This document shows, piece after piece, positions 33,306 through 47,416 of a DNA stretch of 64,000 bases (the first letter of the stretch is position 1; each line of letters begins with the position of its first letter). Under the pieces are notes generated by a model. The model had not been told where the DNA came from, searched no databases, and worked only from the letters and a program-made list of their open reading frames with translations. Origin of the DNA: Isoetes taiwanensis (Eukaryota; Streptophyta; Lycopodiopsida; Isoetales; Isoetaceae); NCBI GenBank assembly GCA_021234155.1, contig JAJEKV010000028.1:12910134-12974133 (forward strand). The letters run 5' to 3'. Both the position numbers and the translations under genes were made by a program.

Positions 33306-35736
33306 GTATGTCGATGTCCTCTTCTTGAACTTTATCTTCAACATACTGCTCGTGCAACCACTTTTGAGGATTCTTGGCATGGAGCCAAGTTTGCAGAAAT
33401 GCAGCTAAGAAATTGAAACCTTTGTCATTGATGTCATTATCAAATTTTTCAATTATGAAGCAAGTGTCTTGTGGGGACAAGAAAGTCTTGTACAATGAGT
33501 CATCAACTAGCACTAGCTCCCCTACATCCTCAAAAGCCTCATACACTTTTACAATTGGCTTCATAAGCACTGGCTTGTTCGGATTCCCTGGAAAATTGAA
33601 AGGCATCACCTCGCACTCTTTCTGACCCCAAATGAACTTGAACCTTCCTATAAAGGAAGGTGGCACTATAACATTTAGGATTTCTATGATGTTGTGCTTC
33701 ATCATAGAAGACCATATGGCTACCTCAAATCTGGCAAAGCACCCTTCTAAAAACTTTATCAGCCCTGGTCTGCACACCACCACTTTCCCCCCTGCATAAT
33801 GCTTCTTCAGCTCTGTTTGAATTTTAATTCTGGTTCTTTTTTGGAATGTGCTCACCAGAACTCCATTTAAGTCTAGGATGACAAGTTTTTTCTTTTCTAA
33901 GGGGTCTGCAACATTCATAAAACAAAAAACTCAAACATCAATAATTCTGACATCAATTTAACAGTCTTAAATTCAATTCAACAATTCAGGAACATCAACA
34001 ATTCAGTCTTAAATTTAACATCAACAATTCTGACATCAATTTAACAGTCCTAACATCAATTCTGACATCAATTTAACAGTTATTTCAAAGTTTTCAGGAA
34101 CTCAGACACTGAACCTGGACACTGACCAGTTAACATTTTGTAAATAACATTCTGAGGATCACCTTTTGGAGGTTGTGTTGGCATCTTCTTAGGGGGCCTA
34201 CCCTTCTTCTTCTTCTCCACTGCAGGTGCTTGTACTTGTTCTTCTTCTTCTTCTACATTCTTCCCTTTATCAGCAGCCTTTGTTGCAATGTGATCAGCAC
34301 CACCAGCTTCTTCGTCCAGATCTACAACTTCATCAACCCTGGAGCTTTCTCCTGCAGTTCTACTCCTCAACCTCGACTTTATGGTGCTCACAACTGCAGA
34401 AGCAGTCTGTTCAGGCTCTTCTTCTTTATCAGGGTGATGCCACAGCTGCTAGAGTATAATCAGGAACTAATGGAGACTCAGCAACAAATTGTGGTGAAGA
34501 AGTTGACTGTTTGTAGGGTGAAGCAAAAGCACTACTAGTGCCTGCTCCAAACCCACTGCTGATGGCTACCTCAGCTCTATCTTCAGCTCCAACTTCTAAA
34601 CCAAGTTCCACAAACAAATCCCTGGGAACTTCCTTTAAGCACCTGAAGCATGCCTTCTTTTCATACAGAAGCATGCAACATGCCAAGTGATAGGCATGTT
34701 CACATGGCAACTTCATACTCAAAGTATATTGTGGATTGAATACCAATCCACATGCAAAGACATGAGTTCTCCATAAAACACGGCAACCGCTCTTCATAGT
34801 CATGATAGAGATTCACGAAGTGTCTGGTGCATCAAGCGCCTAGCGACTTCTAAAGCAGACCTGCTTTCTTGAAGTGAATTCTAAAGAGGCTTTTAGCCTT
34901 TGCTTCTTCTCCCTTTCGTCTACTGCTTCAACACTTACCTTTGGAAGGCAAGCTTCCAGTTTGGAGCAGAAGTAAAGCTCTCCACTTATTTTATGCTTCA
35001 AATCTGCAATCTGGGTCAAATCTTCATCTGTTTTATCTGCTTTGTCATTCAAAGCAGATAATTCAATTCGTAGTCTACTCACCTCCTTCTTTGCTATATC
35101 AATCATTACTTGCTCCCGTGCTAGGGAGTTGTTGTCAACCTCAATCTTACTAATAATCTTAGCCAAATCTGTTTGACAGTTATCTAACTCTGTTTCCAAC
35201 TTCTTTACTTCCTCATCAATCAAAGAAATATTGAAACTACAATTGCAAACAGAAAATTCATTTGGCTGACCTGATTTCGCTTTTAATTCCATCTGAGGTG
35301 TTCTTCTGCCTGAAGGCTGAGGTGTGCTTTGGCCTGAAGGATGTACGGTTTTCATTTTTTTAACATCTTCTTTCTTTACATCCATATCATCCCTTGGTTT
35401 TTTTCTCGACCAAACAGTAACCTGTGACTTGTATGCATCCCAATTTATCTTATGACCCTCATGATCTTGCTCTGCACGACCACAATGCTCCCAAGCAAAT
35501 GCCAAAGCAACGAGTTTCCTCAATTCATTGTTTGGTAATCCTGCTTCAGGATACAGGAACTCGACCAAGTCCTCCAATTGTTGCTTCAGATGAGTGCGGA
35601 CAAAATAAATTTTTATTTTGCCTTTTTCTTTAAAGGATTCGAATGGTTCTGTCCATACACTGTTCCAATCTTCTTCAGTCACAGTATCCTGCAGCCACTT
35701 CAGTTTCTGCTGAGGAATAATCCCTTCTCCGGCCAT
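33118..35736 (-). CDS. Accessory gene of the transposon: coiled coil, zinc-finger-like, AT-hook and HAD (FCP1/NIF-like) phosphatase segments
   Basis: Four open segments lie head to tail on the minus strand. (1) 35736-34840, 298 codons: MAGEGIIPQQKLKWLQDTV start, then a coiled coil. (2) 34803-34429: a Cys/His cluster (CEHAYHLACC...CFRC) like a RING/treble-clef finger. (3) 34391-34080: acidic, with a KKKKGRPPKK AT-hook. (4) 33918-33118: HAD phosphatase of the FCP1/NIF type with LVILDLNGVLV, VAIWSS and LVLVDDS. Motif I is DLN rather than DxD, so the second Asp is replaced by Asn. A TGTTGCAG acceptor (about 33909) suggests segment 4 is a downstream exon. One multi-exon gene is inferred. Stops between segments 1 and 2 may be introns or damage. 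The last segment overlaps the transposase end by 188 bp in antisense. Confidence 0.6.
33925..34080. repeat. Short tandem phrases in the putative intron of the accessory gene
   Basis: CTGACATCAATTTAACAGT occurs three times (near 33948, 34030 and 34063) with related ACATCAACAATTC phrases between. It lies between the AT-hook segment and the phosphatase segment, consistent with intronic sequence. Confidence 0.7.
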
Positions 35737-36020
35737 CGCAAAAGCAGTGAATTAACCAAAGAGCAAGGTATGAAGCAAGCGCCGGAAGGAAAAAATCTCG
35801 GAAAGCAGAGGGTACAATTCGAACTGTAAAGTAGGGTATAATCTGCGTACAGCAGATCAATTATCGATTTCGGCGCGAATGATTACGGGTCTGACAGCCC
35901 AGATCATTGTTTGCGAAACGGCGCACGGGAAACGAGAAGGTGCGAAGAATAGCTGCTTCTCGTGCTTAATCTGCTTCCGCTTGTCGCGCTTTTTTGTACC
36001 CCAATATCTAACTTAGACCC

Positions 36021-39000
36021 TAGAACCCCCACAACAATGTCAGCACTTTATTCTAATTAATCCCGGGTACAAACTCTAGTATTATTTTGTGCCAAACCTC
36101 ACCGCCTATATGGCTGTGATTAATTATCTGCGCCACGCATCTGTCAGATTGACAGCAGCCTACCCTCTTTTGGGGTTCTTCCACCGTAAGGGTCAAGTGG
36201 CATCCAACCATTGTTGACTAGTCACCTCCTTCTAGGGTATCTAGATATGGTTGGGGCAAAGTATTTCCAACCATTCCTTTAGTGCCCAAATGGCGTTAAG
36301 TTCCACAAATGAACTTACATATTCCAAGGGGTTATGTGAATATCCCAAAGGACAGTACCACCCAAAGACCCCTCAAGATAGGCCTCCTCTATTCAGAGAT
36401 CTTGTGTTCAAGTCTCTGGGGGTCCGTCATATGTCCTCATGGACGCTGCCAATGTGGCATGACGTATAAATGCTATCTATCTATCTATCTATTTATTAAA
36501 AATGTCCTTGGTGAATTCAATTCACCATCTTGTCTTAGGACATGGAAGTCTTCTTCCCTACGCCATGCACCAAATCTTTAAAGAGTTTTTCAGCTATTGC
36601 TGCCTTTCAAGCCGCAAGTCTACCTTTGTATATTAGCAATGACCACCCTTCATGTTAGGTAATAACCTTCCTATCCAGGTCGCTAGATATCATTAGTAAG
36701 GGTCCTTTATTCCTCCTCTTCTTCTCGATTTTCAGTATTCCGATCCTTACGCCTGCCACAACGTACACCCTTCACCTTTGGTTGTGACCTTCATTCAGTA
36801 GAGTCACCAATCCATTTACTCCTTTATGTATTCGTTAACCGTCTTATGGCTTCTAGGACGCTATCAACCCCCTATGCTGTTAACCCACCTACCATTGGGG
36901 GTCATGCTTCAATGTTGTCCTACATCCTAGAAATGTTAGTCATTACATTTCTCTGTCATGACGTCACGCTGCTATTGTGGCATTTCAAATGACGTGGCAT
37001 CCGCTTTAAGCCATAGTCATGGCCTAAGAGTGAGTAACCCTTCGTATAAATCGTAAATTACCTGGAGTCATCCAGGTGCCCGCCTGGTATTTTGTGAGTC
37101 TTCCTACAATACCGACATTTGATATAACCCGGACTTGTATCCATGTTCGAGTCCTGTATATTCTAACTTGCACCTCCACGCAACCCATGATGTTCACCTC
37201 TGCCTGATCCAGGTATGGATCATATGGGAAAGCTAGTCTTAGGTGTCTATGCAAGACACATTCGAACATTTAGCAGGTAACTGCTATTCGCTACTTATCC
37301 TGGAATTGTACTATTGTACTACTCAATCCCACTACCTTAAGCTTTATTCTATTGGCCGTTGACATTTATTTCAAGTGCCAACTACCACATCATACCCTAG
37401 CATGCAACGGATTGACGGTCCTTTGCACATTTCAAACGTATTTCCAGATCCTTCGTCAGTAACTTTAGGATACCCTCGTCTTTCTCTCCTTGCGTCGCCA
37501 CCTAAATTACCTCCCTAAGGCGTTTATCGTATCTATACATGGTATGTACATAATAAATATATCTCCACATCCCACAATGCTAGAGCTCTGCTCTAACTTA
37601 GCTAAAGTGTAAGCTTGGTAGTTCTTTGAAACAAAACCTATTGCCTATGTACCTTTCTAATGTGGCTGCGCCACCGACTTCCCAACTGGGCAGTGGCCAA
37701 CTCTATGTTGGAAATTTATATGCTGCCTACATTTTTTATAGGATCCCCAGCTACTTTAACCATCCCTTTAGTGCCTTATGGTATCCCAGTCGTGTATATA
37801 CACTATGATACCACCCATGGGATTATGCCATAATTCCGAAGGTTTACTACCCCAGATGAGGAGCTTTTCTAAAGGCTTCTTTCGCTAAAGATCATGTGTG
37901 TTCTATACCACCCATATTTAGTTACAATTAACCTATTTTTATTAAGTTATCAGGTGCACTTCAGCTTTTGATCAGCTTCAAATGCTGCCGTCTTTGACTC
38001 CCTCATAATGAAGTGGAGGCACTAAAACCTCCTGGTCTTCTAATAGGAAAACCCAATGTTTCAATCTTCGTTAGTAACCGCCCTATGATTATTCAATTCC
38101 TTACCCTCTTAAGAGTTTCAAAGTCATAATCTCTAACGGATCTATGCCTCAAGGCAACGGATGCTCCACCTTCTACTTCAGTACCTACAATTGTTCCCCC
38201 CCGAGTAGGGTAACTCTTAGGATATATGGACTACTGGTCTATATAATCTCACTCCTTGTAATCTATACACCTCGTTTTGATTTTTATCGGGACTTGAAAT
38301 TGCTATGTATTGCCCTCGTCTCGGTTATCCCTAAAGGTATAATCGCCAAAGACATCGTACTCCTCCTTTTCTTCCATCAGGGACACGCGATACTTTATAC
38401 ATCTTTTTATTCCCAACACCGAATAGATGCTCTCAGCTTATAATGCTGAAGTAATTCACTGGTATTTGAAACCTTTGAGTAGCTAAGCTCTCATTATCGG
38501 TTATTCCAACACCGTTCCAACCATCCTCGGGATGTTTTTCAATGTAACATCACCGTATATGCTAGACTTACTCTAGCTATTCTCACTGATTTAAACTCTT
38601 CTCATCTCCCTTTAGTACGACGTATCTAAGATAGTCAACTCCAACCATTGGGATAACTTGAATGCTTATCTCTGGTAAAGCATACCTAACCCAATATCTT
38701 CGTATATAAGCATATCATTACCCTCATTCTTTAAACCTTGTCAACTAAGATTTCACTCGCCTTGTACGAATATTCTACTATCTTTTAATATGATATACAT
38801 CTGAATATCACAATCGACATCCTCGATATGATCACCACTATAGTATTTGATACTACTAAATCCTTCCTACATCCAAGACCGCTACGTTGTTATTATATCA
38901 TATAGTGACATGTGTGCACCAACCCTAAGTCTAGACTCCTATGTAACTTGTTGACATAGGCATCTAGCTATATTCATACTTGCGGCCAACTTAATTCCCC

Positions 39001-41350
39001 AACTTGGTTATCTAGTACCATACACATGTTGTGCTTTCGACACCACTAACCTTACTTTGCCTTCGTCTTCAAGCTCCAGTCATAACTTCCACAGGGGCAA
39101 ATGCCAACCTAAGTTCCTTGTGGACATGTTTCACCTCTAGTATAAGAACTCTTATCTTCATTACTTCCGTATTCATATGGAATGTGGACTAAAAGTTCTA
39201 GTATGTATCCTATCTTCTTTTAGTTATGTTTTGTTATTAAATGGTCCTAGTACACATATACCAACACAGAGTTACTCCTCGGAATACACACACGATACCA
39301 AGTCCAGAACACAGCCTCCTTGGTCAGATGTTCATTGGGTGCCTATCTTGTGCATACTCCAGACTTTGGTACATTCAACGTGTCATTCCAGACTCTCTAT
39401 ATTTGAAACGTTGTTTACAACAACTTTCAAGCACCTCTTGTCTCCCACTTCTCGTGTGGGTACATTACTTGCCTTCCTAATGTATCATTAGTTGAAGACA
39501 ACTTCCCTTCATAATCTAACTTCACCAAAGATCCAACATACCTTGCAGCTTTTCGATGGTTGCGCCTGTTCCTACCAATTGTCCTCTTCTCTTGACCTTA
39601 TGTGGAAACTACATTCCACATTATTCTCCAGTCTGTTATACGGCATCTCGATGCTCCCAGCAGACATAACATGTGTTTATTTCCTTAATTTATACCATGC
39701 ATAATGGTCATGCATTTGACCAACGTCATTAAGCGTATCCACGAGGCTACGTGGTCTTCTTAGTCGTCTATAATCTCATCAATCTCTTTACCAAACACAA
39801 TATATGTGTAATTTTATAGTCCATAGTTTATGGATCAACATCCTCATACGATAGCATTCTCTACCATTCCGCGAATCATACCTCGACTCAAGTAGGTCGA
39901 CATTCTATATCTTAACCACCATTGTCGAAACCTACACTTCTAAAGTGATCTCCCTTTCATGAGCTGGGTACATATAATCCAGATAATTATAAACCACTTC
40001 TCCATCAGATATATGGTGCTATATCCAGTCTCCTTCTACGTTGAATAGCAATATATATGCCGCATGATAAATCCATCGTCGTAATTATTAGGTCCAGTGC
40101 TTCAATCGCATAACAAACATCGTCATATCAATTTTCTCCAGTATCCATCCAAAATAAGGATACCTTACCACTCCTTATTCCCACCGTTTAGCACTTCTAC
40201 TTCAAGTAAGAGCCCAAGCCCTGCCTAACCACCATTATATAATAGCCTCAAGAGCACCAGGCATGCTTTCTATGCTTCCGTCGTACCTGTGCCAAGCCTT
40301 AGATCCATGATTTTAGATTTAGCGCCACAAAGGTTTTATCCATGGTTACTTAAAGCCAACAATATAGCAATTGGAGTTTTACACATTAGAACTTTATTTC
40401 AAATTAAACCAACATTTAAATCAACAATGTAGTCTCACTTTCTAAGGCTCTGTAAACCTCGCATATCAGGGTCTGGCTATCAGTACACCTAAGTGTAAAA
40501 TATGGATCGAGAGTGTGAGTGTGGAAACATTAAAGATACTCAAAAGGGGAAAGCTATTTAAACACATCATCAAATATAATAGGAGGATATAATTATGTAT
40601 GTCTTACACAAACTCCTAAGGGAATAACGAGACTTAGATAATGTTATAACAAGGTTATGAGTAATAAATGAAGAACGTCCGTCTGTAATTAATATTAAAG
40701 TATATAGGTCAAAATGGAAAATACAGTACAATATATAATTCTATTAAAGGGTAACTATAAATGTCAGGGGCATCTAAACACTCACGACAGCAATATATGA
40801 GTTGTTAAAATTGCAACAAAATAGGAAAACAAAATTTAGATGCAAAATTACATTAAGCCTGGTTGTAATAAAATCACTTGCAAAGTGAAGAGAGAATATA
40901 ATAGATATATACACAGAAGTTAATATGACTAGAATGACTTTCTACTAAACAGTGCGAGGTTAATAACTCTATATTATAATATAACAACAAATGGAAGTTC
41001 TTTATATCTATACCTGTCTTTAATATATAATCAGTTACCTGTATGTATAGAAAGAATGATTTCTAAAAATAGATAGACTGTGAACTCGTCACCACGAATG
41101 AAACAGTGAACTTCCACAAAATTGACAGTCCTAAGCGATGATCATGTTTGATCTATACCTCTACCTCTTATATTCCAGAGTTATAAATTGCACATTACAA
41201 GTCATTTCAAACTTAATCACTTTGAACATGACAACATCTGTCTGACTTATAATCTCACGCTATCTCTTTAAGGAGGGGAGACTTCCTTCCAATGTATGAT
41301 GTCTTGCCCTGCAACAAGAGTAGTCTTGATGCTGAGGACAACATCATTTT
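36021..41350. other. Interior of the 17 kb LTR element, non-coding, strongly C-over-G skewed
   Basis: No frame over about 105 codons and no retroviral motif. From about 36.0 to 40.3 kb the plus strand is rich in C and T and poor in G (often about 5-8 G against 14-16 C per 60 bases). From about 40.4 to 41.3 kb it becomes A-rich. A possible SINE-like tail lies at 36455-36492 (TGGCATGACGTA, then CTAT repeats), with a TGTTCAAGTC phrase near 36408. Confidence 0.6.
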
Positions 41351-41351
41351 T

Positions 41352-41364
41352 AAGGTGGGGAGAA
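41352..41364 (+). promoter_or_regulatory. Polypurine tract
   Basis: AAGGTGGGGAGAA immediately before TGTGACG of the 3' LTR is the plus-strand primer site expected for a Ty3/gypsy-like element. Confidence 0.9.
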
Positions 41365-44187
41365 TGTGACGTTCCACATATTTATACGCATATTTAAGTA
41401 TAAATACATGACACGTCACTATGAATAATTAATGGCACATTAATTATTCATAAGCTAAGGTTAGCTATGTTAATAATTAAATTATAAAGGTGGAAATCTA
41501 ACCCAAAACCCTAATTCGAATTTAGGGCTTATCCTAATATTAAAAAGGGCTAAAATACCAAATTAGTTAATTAATGACATGCCACTTGGTCCAAATCGAT
41601 TGGGCAAGGCAGGGTTTCCATTTTGGACACCCAAATTAGGGCTTTGGGGCCCCAATTCGAATTAGGAGCAGTTGGAGATGGAGGAGAAGGAGCAGCAGCC
41701 AGGCACCCTTCAGCAAATCGAGATGGAGCCATCCCAAGCCCGATTCGACGGTTAGTCTGTAGCTTAGCTGTGTTATCTGTAGGGTAGCGCCCCTGTTGGG
41801 CACTTGTTGTGTGTATTTCTTCGGTTTCTCTGTGTTCTCTATGCTTTACCTGTAGGAACTAACCCTTGATTGCAAAGGCGAGTTCTCCTTATCTCTGATT
41901 CTGTACTTGCTCTTAAATGATGGATTGATAGTTCTTTGCATAGTATTACTCTTGAAATGGGGGAATTAAGGGGGGTAGAGACCTCTGAGCCATGTTTATT
42001 AGTATGCTCCTAGGTAGATCCCTGTATTTCCCATTATAAGCGGCCTGTGCACAAGAGACCATCGAGTCGTGGATGCTATGGAATGGCTTAGCACCAGAGA
42101 AGGGACGCAGTGGTGAAGTGGGGGTGGGGTCTTGCACGAACATACAAGGCTCCTGGGACTCCTACAGTGGGCTAGGCCTGATAGCCGGTCACGTAGAGGG
42201 CCGGGTATGGGTCTGACACTCCCTGGGTGCAGAGGTGTGACCCGTATGGGGCACCCTGTACTTTGAGTAGATTTAGGGTGAGTAGTTTTATGAGAGCTCT
42301 CTTAGAGCGTTGTGTAGAAAGAGATGCCGTTCTTGGCGCTCAGCGGCTAGGGCGGCCGTGAGAGAGGGGCCGCCCCTCTCTCTCCCATTCCGGCACTGCT
42401 GCATCACATAGAAGCTTACCAGGGAGGATTTCGGTTGCTAGCAGAGGATTTGGCATGCTTCTGGAGCAAATCTTGCAATTTCTATGATGTTTTTTCCTTG
42501 GAGTAGCTTCGCGGCGGATCCTTCCAGGTTTTGTGTTATGCCACTAACGTGGCTTTTCTCCTCTTTGCTTCCCAAAGCATAATGTTTTCTGTTCTGGAAT
42601 GAGAAGAATCAAGCAAATCCGACAGCCCTTACTTCCATTTCTATTTTTCAAACGGTTCTTGGGGAGGCAGTTTCTTTTCCTTTCAGGCAGAGACACACCG
42701 AAATGGCGAATCTTGGCCTATAAGGTGGAGTAGATCTGATACTATCCTGGTAAGATAAGCTGCTTCTGGTTTGAGCATCAAAATTCTTAATTTTGAGATT
42801 TTATCCAATGAGGCAGCTATTTTCTCCTCCTGTACTTTCTTACTAGCAGAAAGATTCAGGTTTACCAAGTTTGATCAGATTTTTCTTTCAAATCAGAAGG
42901 TTTATTGTGGGATTTCTTAGAAGCACTAAGGATTGAATCGAATTTGTATAATACTGTATGCCAGGGCAGAAAAAAGCTTCTTCAAGTGCTGATGCTTGAT
43001 TTAAATTTCCAAAAACCTGGAGCTTTCTCAAGTAATCATACTTGGATAGCCGCTCAAATACTGATGTTTGAGTGTAAGATTTTGGTACTGATAAGCCAAA
43101 TTACAGGTTTCCATTCTAAGTACTGATAAGCTTAGAATAGGTGCACTCGATACTGCTATGTCGAGATGCTTGGAATTTAATGCTATACTGATGCAGATGT
43201 ATAACTCCATCCACTTCTTATTACTTCTGGATTTTATGCTGTGAATCTTCATACATCGAAAGAATTTTCGGGAGCCTTCTTTCCTAGCATCATCTTGGCT
43301 ACTCTGGTTACCATACGGGAGGATCTTATGCTATCAAGACTTATTTGCTATCAGAGCAGTATTTGGGCTTCATGTATATCAGTAAGCTTGTGTTAGTAGA
43401 AAATGAAGATGCCGAGATTACTCCTGTAGTAATTCTCTACTAACATCAAGCATTGTACTTCTTTATTTATATATAATATAAAAAAATCTCTTACCTTCAA
43501 AAAAAAAAAAAAAAAGATTTAGGGTGAGTAAGTCGGGTATGGATGCGGGGGTCACTAATGCGGCACGTATTCTCTGGAACCACTGTGATCCTGGAAGGGG
43601 ACACTTCCCTGACCTGCCTCATCGGACCGGGGCGTCATGAACCCTGGAGTAGGCTTGAAGGGTGATACCTTGAGTCTGCGTCTCCGGAAGGCTATAGTGA
43701 TGCCATAGCATGATTCGACTCATCTGCAAAGTGTGCACAAGAGGGGCGGATGGAGTGGACAACCCTACCGATGTTCTATGCCAGCCAACGCCATGCCAAG
43801 ATTCGGTCTGCTGATCTCTTGAGACCTAGCTGTCAGTCGATCCTCACTGGAGTCTGAACCGGGGTAGAACCTGGGGATTGGGGTGTTTTCCTTAGGATTA
43901 GATGCATATTCTTTGCCGTTAGTACTTGGATGGATGTGCCACCCTTCGTGGTGGTTATTTATATATGATTTATGTTGTGTGCTAACATGTATTCAAGCTT
44001 CCGCAACTTAGGAGTCCCATTGAAGGCGTGGGCCGAATGACACCTCCGTGTCCTTCACCCGGGCATCTCTCTGCGGATGGTCCGAGTTAGACGGAGGGCC
44101 CTGCTCATGGTGAGCTGATTGCCATGGGAGGGGAAAGTCCCTGCATGTATACGTCCGGAGCGCCGTATATATTCAGGGAGCGTCACA
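41365..44187 (+). repeat. 3' LTR of the 17 kb element, split by a retroposon
   Basis: Same ends as the 5' LTR. The LTR is continuous from 41365 to 42284 and from 43531 to 44187. The insert between them carries its own 15-16 bp target duplication. Confidence 0.95.
42285..43515 (+). mobile_element. Non-coding poly(A) retroposon in the 3' LTR
   Basis: About 1.23 kb ending in TTACCTTC plus a run of A. AGATTTAGGGTGAGTA stands before it (42269-42284) and GATTTAGGGTGAGTA after it (43516-43530), a 15-16 bp target duplication typical of LINE-driven insertion. No protein is encoded. Near the 5' end (about 42350-42375) GGGCGGCC and GGCCGCCC form an 8 bp stem around a 10 nt loop. The same family, inverted, interrupts the LINE at 14849-17038. 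Confidence 0.92.
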
Positions 44188-44192
44188 ATAAA

Positions 44193-46388
<2,196 letters not shown>

Positions 46389-47267
46389 GTGATACGTTTA
46401 AAGGAAACTTGAAGATAATAACCACTGATTGTACAGTTAAGATATAGAAACAGAAGAAATAACGATTCAAAGGCTTATAGAACTCTTCTCAAAGCAAAGA
46501 TTGCACAAGGTTTCCGCAACCAGGAATGGAGCATCCAGTTTCCACCCAACCGGATCCAGAAAAGCTAAGGCAAATTCCAAGGGCTTAGGACTAATAGATT
46601 CCAGTCACAGCTTATTCCTACTTAAGCATGTGACCGTAATACACACAGATTGCAAGCACAACTGCTCTTAAAACAACCGAAATTGAGCTTGGGTCTGCTC
46701 GTTGGTGTCAGCAGAAGAGCTACAGCCGGAAATTGGGAGAGAAGCTTCTGTGGGTCTTTGCTTAATGAAGCCTGGGAGTCGCAGCAGCAGAGAGCAAGGA
46801 TCAGAATCAAATGTCGGATTCAGCAGCAACAAATCCCAAGCTTCCCTGCAGGTCGAACACTGGAAACGGCCGTTCTTGGGCCGGTTTGCTGAGGCCGGAT
46901 CCTAATCAGAGTCTTCTTCCTGTTAACGTCTGCAGTTTTTGTCTTCACCTGTAACTGGCCGATATATCCCTCACGACTCAAATCGGCCCCTTTTAGCCTC
47001 CTTAAAGATTGCTGCATGCGCTATTTTAGTCTCTCCCCAATCCACCCTTTTTCCCTTGAGATTAGTTGTACGCCCAAATATCTCGATGCAGGCATCTTTT
47101 TTCTTTTAACACAAAATATCTTTCATTCCACAAAGGTCATTCCTCAAAGGTTGTTTATAGTAACGCCGCCTTGCCTAGTCTTTTAAACTATTGGAAATCT
47201 TATGCCCGATTACCATGCCCCATTGCCTTAATTTTCTGGACCGCTCCCCCTAGCATGCTCCATATCA
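46389..47267 (-). repeat. LTR of the gag-only element (3' LTR in its own orientation)
   Basis: 879 bp. On the plus strand it begins TGATACG and ends CCATATCA. It matches 48931-49808 with only a handful of substitutions. Confidence 0.95.
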
Positions 47268-47416
47268 ATTCCATCCCTTCTTAAATAAGATCGTCCGCGA
47301 TCTTACGAATGCATTTGAGATGGGTCCATCCCTTCTCAATACAATTGCGTCTAAGTCAAATTGCGTCGAAGGGTTCCATAATCCTGCAAATTTAAGAAAT
47401 AGTTATGGATATCCGC

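Larger units (their letters stand above)
30217..36020 (+). mobile_element. 5.8 kb DNA transposon with convergent transposase and accessory genes
   Basis: Perfect 29 bp terminal inverted repeats begin GGGTCTAAGTTAGATATTGG. They are flanked by a 4 bp duplication TAGA (30213-30216 and 36021-36024). Just inside the ends, a subterminal motif of the form GCTTnTCGTGCTTnATCTGCT is present in the same orientation on both sides (near 30266 and 35956). The plus strand carries a multi-exon transposase-like gene (30499-33305). The minus strand carries an accessory gene (35736-33118). It lies inside the LTR element, so it is the younger of the two. The superfamily is not assigned: the DDE-type SDG and HGKGEHDG motifs suggest a cut-and-paste element, but TIR and duplication size alone do not settle it. 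Confidence 0.9.
27191..44187 (+). mobile_element. 17 kb LTR retrotransposon without gag-pol (LARD-like), host of two nested insertions
   Basis: Two LTRs in direct orientation (27191-28774 and 41365-44187) begin TGTGACG and end CGTCACA. The whole element is bounded by the 5 bp target duplication ATAAA (27186-27190 and 44188-44192). A primer binding site for initiator tRNA-Met follows the 5' LTR and a polypurine tract precedes the 3' LTR. The interior (28.8-41.4 kb) encodes no recognisable gag, protease, reverse transcriptase or integrase even after removing the nested DNA transposon (30217-36020). It therefore behaves like a large retrotransposon derivative copied in trans. The polypurine context (an acidic run, then AAGGTGGGGAGAATGT) resembles plant Ty3/gypsy 3' ends. 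The LTRs are clearly alike but differ by point changes and small indels, so insertion is not very recent. Confidence 0.93.

Noticed and set aside
36021-41350. Decayed gag-pol of the 17 kb element
   Set aside because: I looked for protease, reverse-transcriptase and integrase landmarks on both strands and could not recognise any. A profile search could still overturn this.
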